DNA of 20,106 bases, taken from positions 1 through 20,106 of IMG/VR virus record IMGVR_UViG_3300049484_000086. One strand, 5' to 3'. This document shows positions 1 to 7,243 of this stretch, piece by piece. How positions within the stretch are numbered: the stretch's first letter is position 1; each line of letters starts with the position of its first letter. The notes below the pieces were generated by a model, which worked only from the letters and a program-made list of their open reading frames with translations, ran no database searches and was not told the DNA's origin. The position numbers were made by a program, and so were the translations under genes. Source of the DNA: a virus.

Positions 1-245
1 CAGCCTGTGCGCGTTACGCTCCGAAGCGGGGTATAGTAGCCCTGTACGCCCGCCGAATTTTTAACAGAGTTATCCAACGAAAAGGTGAACGTGCCCACGT
101 CGCCAATACGATTCGAAATCCCGTTATCTGTGATACCCATGCCTGTCACGCGCGGGGCAGGGCTGTGTAGCACATCCGGGGTTAAGTCTACCCATTCGCC
201 ATTAACTAATATTTCGATTTTTATAGTTGTAAATAGTTCGCTCAT
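1..245 (-). CDS. Distal tail / baseplate protein, N-terminal part (3' end outside window)
   Basis: An open minus-strand frame starts at ATG 245 and runs off the left edge after 81 codons without a stop. It begins MSELFTTIKIEILVNGEWVD and continues with a G-T-F-T-F-S-L-D-N-S stretch and a G-Y-Y-T-P motif. These resemble the first beta domain of siphophage distal-tail or minor tail proteins, which sit directly after the tape measure gene. Its ATG overlaps the tape measure stop as ATGA, so the two are probably translationally coupled. Position and fold-like motifs support a tail-tip role. Whether it is a Dit, a hub (Tal) or a fused protein cannot be decided from the visible third or less. The family assignment is inference; the reading frame itself is clear. 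Confidence 0.75.
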   Translation of the reverse strand, partial: MSELFTTIKIEILVNGEWVDLTPDVLHSPAPRVTGMGITDNGISNRIGDVGTFTFSLDNSVKNSAGVQGYYTPLRSVTRTG

Positions 246-2272
246 TGTGCCGCCGCCAATTCATACGCGACTTGCTTTCCAATTGCAGCGGGGTTATCGC
301 GCTTCAATGTTTCCATCATTTGTTTTATTACAACAGTTAATTGTTCCGTGCTTCTGGACATCGCTTGATTAAATTGCATCTGCGCTTTTTGTTGTCCAAT
401 TGACATTGTTTGTGTTGTGCCTCTGATCTGGCTGGTTAAATCCGCGGTGACATTCATAATCGCCTGCTGATTGTCTTGCGCCGCTTGCGCTGGGGCGTCC
501 GGTGTAATTTTGCCGATGTTTGATTTCCATGCCGGTGTAGATGTTGGCGCAAGTCCTTTTCCAGACCCCGAAACACTACCGCCGCCCGCGCGTGACATAG
601 GCTTGCCAACCATGCCATACTTAATCATTGCCTCGGATGTTTTCGAGTCAATGACTGTGGACCCGTCAGGGCTGATTAGTTCCGAAACGCCCTTTACGAA
701 AACGCCGCCTGATTTATCACCAACTAGAGTCCATTGCCCATCCTTGCGCTTTCCGCCTTTGGCACTCGCGGTTGTAGTTGAGTAGTTATCATTGGTTAGA
801 TTCACAACCGCCGTATCACCGCCGATCCCCATATCACCCAGGGCGGGATTATTCCCATATAACTTCAATAGACTTGCCATCGTAGGGGTTAACCCGTTGG
901 ATGAAAAGTTCATATTGATTTTTAGATTTATATCTCCCATCTTGGCAAGGTTATTCAAACCCGCCGCAGCATTGGACAATGCCGCGCCAGTCTTGGCAAG
1001 TGTTGACGCAACCTTTGACGCTTGGGCGTCCATACTTTGCGCGGCTTTTACAACAGACGCATCATATATACCCCACTGTTCACCAAGATTGAGCAATGCG
1101 TCAAACTCGCCCTCTTGCCAGCCATCCGAAGCGGCTTTCATTTGCACCAATGAAAAAGCAATCTTTTTGCCAGCTAGATCGTGTTCTTTGCCAAGCTCTT
1201 TTATATCTTTGGTTACGCCGTCAATAGATTTACCAAGCTCGTTATATTCTTTGCTACCAGCGGCAAACTCATTCTGTTTGATTTTCAATTCGCTGTACTT
1301 TTCAGATAGTGCGGCGTTCTTCTCGTTGAAGGATTGCGTTTCAGACTGCAACGCGCCGATGGTATCCAACAGGCTCATGTTCGCTTTCACTTGTTCATCG
1401 GTGATGGTTGTATTTTCTGATAGGGTAGAACCGCTATTCTTGACAGAGTTTGAATAAAACTCCGTCATAGCCCGACCCTTTTCCATTTGTGCGGAAAAGG
1501 CTGCAAACTTATCCGTCATTCTGCCTGCACCATCTGTAACGGGAGTCATCCAGCCGTATAAATCACGAAAGGCGTTTGAATTTTTTTGTAGGTTATCGTT
1601 CTGTACAATCAATCCACCAACGAAAGAACCAACCGAAACTTTTACACCTTGCCACGAATCAGACAGAGCATCTACCGCAAGACGCGCCTGTTCTGACTTC
1701 TTGATTTGTGCATCGGTCAATACAAGTGCTTTGTTTACCTCTTCGCTTTGCGCCCGTAATGCCGCGCCGCCCTGCTGTAAAACGTTCACCCACTGCAACC
1801 CGCCTTTACCCAGGTTCTTTAGGATAAATTCATTCTGTTGCATGGGGTCGTTGATTGCTTTGTATTGGTCGCTAAGTTTTGCGAGCGTATCAATTGTGGG
1901 GGTGAGTCCCGCCTTCGTCATAAAGCGCGTTGCCGCTGTCACGTCTTGCGCGGTCAATTGATAATCATCAAGTACCTGTAAAAGTTTCGATGTTTCAACC
2001 GCGCCCGTGCCAGAGATAGCCGCAAGATCGCGCACAGATCCCGCGTAGTTCTGAAATTCCATGTACGAGGCTTTCGCCGCAACTGCAACGCCGGTCAAAC
2101 CCGCAATCAGTGTTGCGTTTTGAGCAACTAAGCCAACAACGCCCTTTCCTACTGTTTCGAGTTTTGGAGAGATAGAACCAAATTCAGCCTTAACCTTTTT
2201 AGTACCACGTTCAAAGTTCGTGGTATCCATTCCAAGCGTTGCCATCAAAGAGGCGACAACTTGCCCGCTCAT
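242..2272 (-). CDS. Tail tape measure protein
   Basis: This 676-residue protein sets tail length and is ejected ahead of the DNA. It starts MSGQVVASLMATLGMDTTNF, a typical tape-measure opening. A hydrophobic stretch around residues 43-66 (GVVGLVAQNATLIAGLTGVA) could be a membrane-interacting segment. Long Ala/Gln/Lys/Ser-rich helical regions follow, including an alpha-helical part around residues 300-370, then a Gly/Ser-rich low-complexity tract before a helical C-terminus. It follows the tail chaperone pair with an ATGA overlap and precedes the distal tail gene with another, the classical siphophage order. At the usual ~0.15 nm per residue the tail would be about 100 nm, which is an estimate from family knowledge. 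No lytic transglycosylase or peptidase domain is evident. Confidence 0.93.
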   Translation of the reverse strand: MSGQVVASLMATLGMDTTNFERGTKKVKAEFGSISPKLETVGKGVVGLVAQNATLIAGLTGVAVAAKASYMEFQNYAGSVRDLAAISGTGAVETSKLLQVLDDYQLTAQDVTAATRFMTKAGLTPTIDTLAKLSDQYKAINDPMQQNEFILKNLGKGGLQWVNVLQQGGAALRAQSEEVNKALVLTDAQIKKSEQARLAVDALSDSWQGVKVSVGSFVGGLIVQNDNLQKNSNAFRDLYGWMTPVTDGAGRMTDKFAAFSAQMEKGRAMTEFYSNSVKNSGSTLSENTTITDEQVKANMSLLDTIGALQSETQSFNEKNAALSEKYSELKIKQNEFAAGSKEYNELGKSIDGVTKDIKELGKEHDLAGKKIAFSLVQMKAASDGWQEGEFDALLNLGEQWGIYDASVVKAAQSMDAQASKVASTLAKTGAALSNAAAGLNNLAKMGDINLKINMNFSSNGLTPTMASLLKLYGNNPALGDMGIGGDTAVVNLTNDNYSTTTASAKGGKRKDGQWTLVGDKSGGVFVKGVSELISPDGSTVIDSKTSEAMIKYGMVGKPMSRAGGGSVSGSGKGLAPTSTPAWKSNIGKITPDAPAQAAQDNQQAIMNVTADLTSQIRGTTQTMSIGQQKAQMQFNQAMSRSTEQLTVVIKQMMETLKRDNPAAIGKQVAYELAAAQ

Positions 2273-2687
2273 GTTGCCCTTGCCTTCGCTATTCCATCTG
2301 TCACTTGCAGATATGTATGATAATCTTTTAGTGTCATATTTTTAACCGTGTCCAGTGTCCAACCGGTATCAAAAACCAACTTCCATATTAGATATTCAAC
2401 GGGCGGCGGCGTGCCTGTCTTAAGTGCTAGATAGACACGCTTGGCAAGTTTGGGTCTGCCAGCGGTTCCCTCGCCTTTTTTATCAATGCTTCGGTAATGC
2501 GTTTGCAATCTGCCAACGATAATTTGCAGTATTCTTTTTTGTAATCAAGTCCCGCCGCTTTTGCGATGGTCTTATCACTGCGTTCATCTGATTCGTTTAC
2601 ATCAAACAAACCCAGATACTCGCTCCAGGTGATTGATTCTAAATCCAGGTTTATCTCACGTCCATTTTTCAAGGTTACATCGGACAT
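2269..2687 (-). CDS. Tail assembly chaperone, long form made by -1 frameshift (gpG-T-like)
   Basis: The predicted product is 139 residues: the first 71 residues of the short chaperone (through K70-K71), then a -1 shift at 2475-2481, then 68 residues beginning GEGTAGRPKLAKRVYLALKT and ending KARAT. The downstream frame has no ATG near its beginning. Its only upstream start is a TTG at 2508 without a convincing Shine-Dalgarno, so independent translation is unlikely. The short and frameshifted chaperone pair between tail tube and tape measure is one of the most conserved arrangements in siphophages (lambda G and GT). The stop overlaps the tape measure ATG by 4 nt. The existence of the fusion follows from the slippery site and gene order; the shift itself is inferred, not observed. 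Confidence 0.85.
2427..2687 (-). CDS. Tail assembly chaperone, short form (gpG-like)
   Basis: This is the 86-residue unshifted product, starting MSDVTLKNGREINLDLESIT and terminating at TAG just after the slippery site. It is acidic, with aromatic-rich helices (ITWSEYLGLFDV), as in many tail chaperones. The A-AAA-AAG heptamer falls at codons 69-71, leaving a 15-residue unshifted tail. It lies 20 nt downstream of the tail tube gene and upstream of the tape measure gene. The family role is to coat the tape measure during tail tube polymerisation; it is normally absent from the mature virion. Sequence similarity to named families is weak by eye, so the call rests on size, position and the frameshift. 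Confidence 0.85.
   Translation of the reverse strand: MSDVTLKNGREINLDLESITWSEYLGLFDVNESDERSDKTIAKAAGLDYKKEYCKLSLADCKRITEALIKKAREPLADPNLPSVSI
2475..2481 (-). promoter_or_regulatory. Programmed -1 frameshift slippery site A-AAA-AAG
   Basis: Minus-strand codons ATA AAA AAG (2483-2475) contain the heptamer AAAAAAG in the correct X-XXY-YYZ phase of the short chaperone frame. After a one-base slip the next codon is GGC at 2475, exactly in the frame of the downstream open region that ends at 2269. A-AAA-AAG is the best-known bacterial slippery sequence (dnaX). I did not identify a clear stimulatory pseudoknot or upstream Shine-Dalgarno by eye. Confidence 0.88.
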
Positions 2688-2707
2688 TATTTCTCACTTT
2701 CAGTTTA

Positions 2708-3124
2708 TTAGTTTGAGGCGTCCGTAAAGTTCGCCAAATTGCTCGACCCTGTAAAGTTCACATTGATCGAAACGACATCCTGGAAAGGGTAGCCGATTTG
2801 CGCTCCGTCACAATAAGCGGGGAAGGTTATTTTACGCTTGCCCACCGCCGTTCCTTCAGGCTGAATAATGAGCGTCCCTGCCTGTTGAGGTTGCAATACC
2901 GTACCCAATGCAGTACCCGCCGCCTGTCCGACTAACTCAATTGAACAAGTAGCATCTTTGATAGTCGGTAAACGTCCGACTTGTGAATCACTGCCCGCCG
3001 TTGTTTCAGCGTAAGCAGTAGACGGATTCCAATTTACAGACCGATAATCAGTATTAAGAACCGTAGTTCCCGCGCCTGATAACCAGCTTAGAATCATCGT
3101 TGGTCCCGCGATAAATTCAGCCAT
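2708..3124 (-). CDS. Major tail tube protein
   Basis: This 138-residue, beta-rich protein starts MAEFIAGPTMILSWLSGAG and has many Gly/Thr/Ser and few charged residues. It ends in a segment (YPFQDVVSINVNFTGSSNLA) typical of tube subunits whose final beta strand carries N-F-T-G. A good Shine-Dalgarno (AGGAG, 6 nt spacer) precedes the ATG. It lies 12 nt downstream of the tail terminator gene and immediately upstream of the chaperone pair, the standard place for the tube protein. It would polymerise into the tail tube around the tape measure. At 138 residues it is at the small end for tube proteins but within range. The call is by position and composition, with moderate sequence resemblance. Confidence 0.8.
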   Translation of the reverse strand: MAEFIAGPTMILSWLSGAGTTVLNTDYRSVNWNPSTAYAETTAGSDSQVGRLPTIKDATCSIELVGQAAGTALGTVLQPQQAGTLIIQPEGTAVGKRKITFPAYCDGAQIGYPFQDVVSINVNFTGSSNLANFTDASN

Positions 3125-3136
3125 TTGTAACTCCTA

Positions 3137-3550
3137 TTATGTATCTTCCACGCGCACACGATACACGCCGCCGCATGTATGTACTTGCTGTCCGCTTGGG
3201 TCATTTTCGACAAGCTCAATATCCTGTTCACGCGCTAACCAGTAATTACTCCATCCAGTAACGGATAGCGGTGTCAAGTGTAGAGCAATGTCAACTTGTT
3301 TGTCTATGCTTCCGGCTTGCGCCGCGCCACCCGCGCCCGCCGCGTAGGTGCGTACATAGATTAAGAGGTTCTTCGTTCTGTGCTGGGTTCGATTCTCATC
3401 TCCGCCGCCTTGAACGTTGAAAACAATATAAGGATAATTCTGGTCTTCCGGTGCTTGCAAATGATAAATCGCAGTCGTGCCAGCCAGTAAAGAATTGACC
3501 GCGCTCGTGCCCTGTAACCGTGAATAAATAGCCGTATTCAATTCATTCAT
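3137..3550 (-). CDS. Tail terminator / tail completion protein
   Basis: This 137-residue protein opens MNELNTAIYSRLQGTSAVNS. The pattern of a short N-terminal helix, 'sLLAGTTAIYHLQAPEDQNYPYIVFNVQ' in part, and alternating strands matches the DUF3168-like tail completion family. Members cap the tail tube and join it to the head-completion proteins. It overlaps the preceding gp10-like gene by one base (TAATG at 3550) and precedes the tube gene. The HTCGGVYRVRVED C-terminal strand fits the same family. Family assignment is by recognition of the general pattern and gene order; no catalytic function is expected. Confidence 0.75.
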   Translation of the reverse strand: MNELNTAIYSRLQGTSAVNSLLAGTTAIYHLQAPEDQNYPYIVFNVQGGGDENRTQHRTKNLLIYVRTYAAGAGGAAQAGSIDKQVDIALHLTPLSVTGWSNYWLAREQDIELVENDPSGQQVHTCGGVYRVRVEDT

Positions 3551-3885
3551 TAGAATAGTCCATTGAACGCTGTAAGATATTGCTCACGCCATTTCTCAAC
3601 CGCTGGGATCAATGCCGGACGCGCCGCCATTTTACTTGTCCCTAATTCGACATATACGCCATACTCAACGCCGTCCTGTGCGACGTATAACATCCCCTCC
3701 ATCCCGGACTCAGACAGGATGCTATTTTTCAAAGCCGAAGTATCTACGGGGACAGCCATCGCCCAATCACCTGAAATAAGCGAACCGAATTTATACGTGA
3801 TGTCATTCGCTTTGCTCTGCATTTCGGCGGTCATTTTGTCAAGAATGGATGTATCAATTTTGATACTATTTACAATCGGAGGCAT
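3550..3885 (-). CDS. HK97 gp10-like neck/tail-joining protein
   Basis: The product is 111 residues. It contains a VPVDTSALKNSI segment and a V-E-Y-G-V-Y-V-E-L-G-T-S motif followed by A-R-P-A-L, the recognisable signature of HK97 gp10-like (minor structural / head-tail joining) proteins. I place the start at ATG 3885, giving MPPIVNSIKID. It is preceded by a near-perfect Shine-Dalgarno (GGAGGTGAT, about 3-8 nt upstream) and forms a TGATG overlap with the previous stop. A longer frame to 3924 exists but lies inside the upstream gene and lacks such a site. It belongs to the neck cluster of connector, head closure, gp10, tail terminator. Confidence 0.85.
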   Translation of the reverse strand: MPPIVNSIKIDTSILDKMTAEMQSKANDITYKFGSLISGDWAMAVPVDTSALKNSILSESGMEGMLYVAQDGVEYGVYVELGTSKMAARPALIPAVEKWREQYLTAFNGLF

Positions 3886-4238
3886 CAAATCACCTCCAGC
3901 GTTACCCGCTTGACTGCCGCCCATGACTGACCATCATTGATACTTGTTACCGCGTATACTACCGAATCAATCTCGACTCTATTTGTAAAATCAATGGTCG
4001 TGTTATATGGAATAGATAGCATGTAACTTGTGAACTGTTGCACCGCCCCGCCTTGCGTGGGTTCACGTCCGCCGCTCATGTCCAGGCGACAAGCAATATT
4101 CGCGGAGGCTGTTCCGATTGTCTCAGTAACTCCGCCTTGACCGTTTGGCGCGTTTGTCACTGTCAGAATATTACATACATCTGGTAAGAGTTGTTCAATC
4201 GCGTCCCGCATATATGCGAGGTCGCTATTAGTTAGCAT
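3885..4238 (-). CDS. Head closure / head-tail joining protein
   Basis: This 117-residue protein starts MLTNSDLAYMRDAIEQLLPD, then has 'CNILTVTNAPNGQGGV' and a beta-rich C-terminal half with a DFTNRVEIDSVVYAV strand. This pattern matches SPP1 gp16-like head completion (stopper) proteins and the related DUF6093-type families, which close the portal channel after packaging. It overlaps the connector gene by 7 nt and the gp10-like gene by 1 nt. The assignment rests on position, length and the pattern of an N-terminal helix followed by 'P-D-x-C-x-I' and beta strands. Confidence 0.75.
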   Translation of the reverse strand: MLTNSDLAYMRDAIEQLLPDVCNILTVTNAPNGQGGVTETIGTASANIACRLDMSGGREPTQGGAVQQFTSYMLSIPYNTTIDFTNRVEIDSVVYAVTSINDGQSWAAVKRVTLEVI

Positions 4239-4822
4239 AAATCACTCCGATATAACGAAATACTCTTGGTACTATCGCCAGATTTATTCTCGAAAAAATC
4301 CGCCATTTCAAGGCTATGAGTATAGACCTGTGAACGACTGACAGAATGATTGTCAGTTGAGAAGTCAAACGAAGTCGGTGCAACGTGTGCGGCTTTGCGG
4401 CGCCAGACATCAGCGGCGGCGGCGTTCAGATCGTAAGAACGCCCGTTCAAATAATAGACACTGCCAAATTGATTCGCGGTGAATTGAATCTGTCCGCGCC
4501 GATAATCAGTGGTATAGTTTGAACTGCCAATCGTTGCGCCGGTGCTATCCTGAATATAAAAGATAGCAGAACCGCCCGTTGTTGCTTCCAGGTATTTGAA
4601 TCGTGAGCGATAGTCTTGATATAAAGAACTACCGCCTGTTGTCACGGTGGGGTAAATTTGTAACGGCTCGAATACCACATCAATTCGATGTGTATCGAGA
4701 ATATCCTGCAATTGGTCATCACTCCAAAAGGTTGAAGATGTGACGGAATAATCCGCCGTGCCAGCTTCGGCGAGCCCTCGCAATTCCGTGATGATGTTTG
4801 ACATTCCAGATCGTGCGCTCAT
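4232..4822 (-). CDS. Head-tail connector (adaptor) protein
   Basis: The product is 196 residues. The N-terminal part (TELRGLAEAGTADYSVTSST, then FWSDDQLQDILDTHR) is a 'sD.qLq.iLd.hr' pattern, and a later L-N-A-A-A-A-D-V-W-R-R-K-A helix is a hallmark of gp6/gp15-like connector proteins that dock under the portal. A beta-rich insert of about 70 residues separates the two. The ATG at 4822 overlaps the stop of the upstream glycosyltransferase as ATGA; an internal ATG at 4804 is a possible alternative start. The glycosyltransferase cargo therefore sits directly ahead of the neck genes in the same transcript. Confidence 0.78.
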   Translation of the reverse strand: MSARSGMSNIITELRGLAEAGTADYSVTSSTFWSDDQLQDILDTHRIDVVFEPLQIYPTVTTGGSSLYQDYRSRFKYLEATTGGSAIFYIQDSTGATIGSSNYTTDYRRGQIQFTANQFGSVYYLNGRSYDLNAAAADVWRRKAAHVAPTSFDFSTDNHSVSRSQVYTHSLEMADFFENKSGDSTKSISLYRSDLC

Positions 4823-5457
4823 GTTACCTCACTCATGCCCTGAGTCTTCGCTTCCTGTTCGGGGAATAATTTATAAAACACATCTCGCATCAGTTCTAAT
4901 CTTTTCGGCTGTCCGTGAAAACCGAGTACAACCGCGTCAGGGACTTCGTTTACCATGATGGTTGAATTCCATTTATCCGACAAAGTAACCACTACATTCC
5001 TTTTTATTGCCATGCGATTGAATACGCCTTGCTCATTCCAGCCGTCTTTTGGCGGCGGGTAAACTGACAACCATTCATCAATAAAGGCGAATGTTTCAGC
5101 AGAGTTATGGATGTATAACGCTCCGACATTCCAGTGATTCAGTTGTGGTAGCCTATGCCAGCACACGCCAATTTTATTTCTCTCAATCGCCTTGCGTAGA
5201 TCGGTAGCAGTATCAAGAATAAGAGTATCCGCGTCCAACCATACAACGTACTCATAACCCTCCAACATTGCCCGCTTGATTAGTTCAATTTTGGCATACG
5301 AACCCAGTACCGGGTCATGCTCGTATACGTCGCTATACTCTGCCTGATAATCAAAATTGTGTTGTTGGCAATACGCCTTATGATGTGCCTTCGTCAAATC
5401 AAGCAAAGGCTCGAATCCGCGTTCTGGATAGACCTGCTGTATTATGATTGCGTTCAT
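4819..5457 (-). CDS. GT-A glycosyltransferase (GT34/GMA12-like)
   Basis: This 212-residue protein starts MNAIIIQQVYPERGFEPLLD. It carries 'GYEYVVWLDADTLIL' at residues 67-81, with D75-A-D77 as the DXD motif that binds the divalent metal and the nucleotide sugar in GT-A folds. Later 'HWNVGALYIHNS' and 'VLGFHGQPKRLELM' resemble the acceptor/donor-binding segments of GMA12/MNN10-type transferases. The start is ATG 5457, overlapping the upstream GT4 stop as ATGA; the frame extends further upstream only inside the neighbour gene. The acceptor is unknown. It may add a hexose to a virion protein or to a glycan built with the adjacent GT4 enzyme; this is inferred from adjacency only. Confidence 0.8.
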   Translation of the reverse strand: MNAIIIQQVYPERGFEPLLDLTKAHHKAYCQQHNFDYQAEYSDVYEHDPVLGSYAKIELIKRAMLEGYEYVVWLDADTLILDTATDLRKAIERNKIGVCWHRLPQLNHWNVGALYIHNSAETFAFIDEWLSVYPPPKDGWNEQGVFNRMAIKRNVVVTLSDKWNSTIMVNEVPDAVVLGFHGQPKRLELMRDVFYKLFPEQEAKTQGMSEVT

Positions 5458-6662
5458 CGGCGTAACCCTTTCAGGAACACATCGCCCAACGTGGGGGCGT
5501 TTGCAAAATCTTCTTGAATACCTTTCAGGGCAGGCAACCAATACTTCTCAACGATCTTGTCGGCGTCATACGCTTTCGCGCCTTTTATCGCTCTCTCACG
5601 ATAATCAGGATTACCGCGCATCTGGTACGCCGCTTCCATTCGCTCTGCTATCGCGCCAGGGTGTGCCAGGAATTGCCACGCCTCCAACGGTGTAAAGACC
5701 GGCTCCGCTTCGCTCTGTTGGACTTTCCAGCCACTAAAACATAATTCAGGCATGGAAGTCCAGTCACCTGTAATAACAGGCGTCCCGCAAGCCTGCGCCT
5801 CGATTAGCGGTATTCCAAAACCTTCGCCCATCGTTACCAGGCAGTGGACATCCATCGCGCTGTATAACTTTGCCATCATCTCAGGGGTATAGCCGCCCGC
5901 CATGCCGTATTGATCTGCAAAGATTACATCAGCATCCGCGTTTGGTTGAAAAACATAACCAACTTTCAAGGACAGGGCTTTACACAACGCCAATAAATTG
6001 ACCGGCTCTACGCCGCGCGCGTCCGTAGTGTGCAAGTATAGAACTACGTCAGGATGTTTTTGTTTCAATGCGGCGAACGCCATGATGGTTTGTTGGAAGG
6101 CTTTACGGCTCGGATTACCTTTGTTCATCGCTACCATACCGATGATAAATTTATCAAGTGGCAGTGTCATCTCAATACGAGATTGCGCCACATCACGCGG
6201 ATAAAAAATACCTGTGTCAACTCCACAGGGCACATAGTAATATTTCATACCAGTTTTATCCATCTCGACATTCGCGGATTTACTCATGGTAATTCGGGCG
6301 TGGGAGTATTTCAACTTCTCAAATACATACGGGTTTATTGTTACATGGTCAACCGGGAACCACGCAATCCATTTTGTTTCAAGTAACATTTGAGGTTCCA
6401 TGTTCTGAATATCAAACATGGTAAGCAATGCGTCTGCCTTGAATGTGCGTGAATGCCCGTGCATAATATCCATACAAAACGGATGATATGAGGATCCGAA
6501 TACCTGTAAACCATTCCAATTCAACGCCTCGCCCGCGTGCCCGTAATTAGATATAACGCCAATCGGATGACCGGCTTTAGTGAGACGTGTACCGAACAGG
6601 GCGGTTTGTCCGCCGTAGCCCGTGGGCGTCCAGGGTGAATTTGCTAACCAAGTCAATCGCAT
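5454..6662 (-). CDS. GT4-family (GT-B) glycosyltransferase
   Basis: This 402-residue protein starts MRLTWLANSPWTPTGYGGQT, with the N-terminal Gly-rich acceptor loop. The second Rossmann domain has 'FIIGMVAMNKGNPSRKAF' (residues ~172-189) and the donor-binding E-x7-E motif in GEGFGIPLIEAQACGTPVI (E280, E288). This is a full-length retaining GT-B enzyme of the GT4 type. A Shine-Dalgarno (AAGG, 6 nt spacer) lies in the last codons of the small membrane protein gene ending at 6666, and the stop overlaps the next glycosyltransferase by 4 nt. No signal peptide is seen, so it acts in the cytoplasm. Similar enzymes occur as accessory genes in phage structural operons; its substrate here cannot be predicted. 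Confidence 0.9.
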   Translation of the reverse strand: MRLTWLANSPWTPTGYGGQTALFGTRLTKAGHPIGVISNYGHAGEALNWNGLQVFGSSYHPFCMDIMHGHSRTFKADALLTMFDIQNMEPQMLLETKWIAWFPVDHVTINPYVFEKLKYSHARITMSKSANVEMDKTGMKYYYVPCGVDTGIFYPRDVAQSRIEMTLPLDKFIIGMVAMNKGNPSRKAFQQTIMAFAALKQKHPDVVLYLHTTDARGVEPVNLLALCKALSLKVGYVFQPNADADVIFADQYGMAGGYTPEMMAKLYSAMDVHCLVTMGEGFGIPLIEAQACGTPVITGDWTSMPELCFSGWKVQQSEAEPVFTPLEAWQFLAHPGAIAERMEAAYQMRGNPDYRERAIKGAKAYDADKIVEKYWLPALKGIQEDFANAPTLGDVFLKGLRR

Positions 6663-6665
6663 GAT

Positions 6666-6803
6666 TTACCTTGGCACAAAAACATAACTGCAACCCTCGA
6701 CAAAGCGTACAGGGTAATGCGGATTGCATTTATTGATTTGATAGAGATATGTAGTTGTTAAGAGTACGAGTATTGCAACACAGACTATGATTTTCTTTTT
6801 CAA
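6666..6803 (-). CDS. Small single-pass membrane protein (45 aa)
   Basis: This short frame begins with TTG at 6803 and stops at TAA 6666-6668, three bases before the ATG of the GT4 gene. The product begins MKKKIIVCVAILVLLTTTYL: three lysines, then a hydrophobic segment of about 16 residues. A short tail has two cysteines (KCNPHY and EGCSY) and ends VFVPR. This is the form of a membrane-anchored or exported micro-protein. It has no lipobox. The Shine-Dalgarno is weak (AGAG close to the TTG), which lowers confidence, but the fit between the upstream hairpin and the GT4 start and the membrane-helix composition argue for a gene. Possible roles are a membrane anchor for the glycosyltransferases or a superinfection or lysis accessory; none can be chosen. 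Confidence 0.55.
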   Translation of the reverse strand: MKKKIIVCVAILVLLTTTYLYQINKCNPHYPVRFVEGCSYVFVPR

Positions 6804-6817
6804 GGCTCTGCTTTTCT

Positions 6818-6859
6818 ATTGACGGCGGCTTGGCGTTGCTACGTTACGCCGCCGTCAAT
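6818..6859 (-). terminator. Strong hairpin after the decoration gene (terminator-like, no U-tract)
   Basis: There is a perfect 12-bp inverted repeat, ATTGACGGCGGC / GCCGCCGTCAAT, with an 18-nt loop. An alternative fold pairs 9 outer base pairs plus an inner GGCGT/ACGCC. It lies 8 nt downstream of the 6868 stop on the minus strand. No run of T follows on either strand, so it is not a textbook intrinsic terminator. It may be a partial terminator, an RNA processing or stability element that sets capsid mRNA levels, or a site of Rho-dependent pausing. Confidence 0.55.
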
Positions 6860-6867
6860 CTATGAAA

Positions 6868-7230
6868 CTACTTACCCATCACGTATTCAACATCAATGAT
6901 GGTCGTAGCGTTGACCGCGCCGACGTTTGCTTCTTTGACCGCAATCCATTTACCCTCTGCCACATAAGCAGTATTGACGGTAAAGGCTTGTGCCACATTC
7001 GCGGCGATTGAGACACTACCAAGCGTAGCGACTGTACCTTGCACAGTTCCGCCGGTCTGATCCATGTACACGATGTACAGGGACGAGGTGCTTGTACCAG
7101 CCGCAATAACATTTGCGGCGACAACTGATACCCCACCGAAGCCGGTGGGAACTTTGAACATCGGACGTTGCCCATTGGACAACGCGCCGATATTGAACGA
7201 AGCGACATTTACATCAGCAATAGCAGACAT
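6868..7230 (-). CDS. Small structural protein, probable capsid decoration protein
   Basis: This 120-residue protein starts MSAIADVNVASFNIGALSNG. It is made almost entirely of Ala/Val/Gly/Thr-rich beta strands with no helix-forming charged runs. It has a good Shine-Dalgarno (AAGGATG, about 6 nt before the ATG) and lies 13 nt downstream of the major capsid gene, where many siphophages encode a head decoration or capsid-stabilising protein. A strong hairpin follows its stop, which fits high expression together with the capsid protein. I recognise no specific family. A head fibre or minor capsid component is an alternative. Confidence 0.6.
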   Translation of the reverse strand: MSAIADVNVASFNIGALSNGQRPMFKVPTGFGGVSVVAANVIAAGTSTSSLYIVYMDQTGGTVQGTVATLGSVSIAANVAQAFTVNTAYVAEGKWIAVKEANVGAVNATTIIDVEYVMGK

Positions 7231-7243
7231 ATTTCACATCCTT

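Noticed and set aside
792-1457. 221-codon plus-strand open frame opposite the tape measure gene
   Set aside because: Composition and order show only antisense translation of helical repeats; no domain, ribosome site or promoter. It contrasts with the 12037-12786 frame, which has recognisable domains.
2269-2508. Independent 79-residue gene starting at 2508
   Set aside because: Its start is TTG without a ribosome site and the frame joins the upstream one precisely at a slippery heptamer, so it is better read as the frameshift extension.
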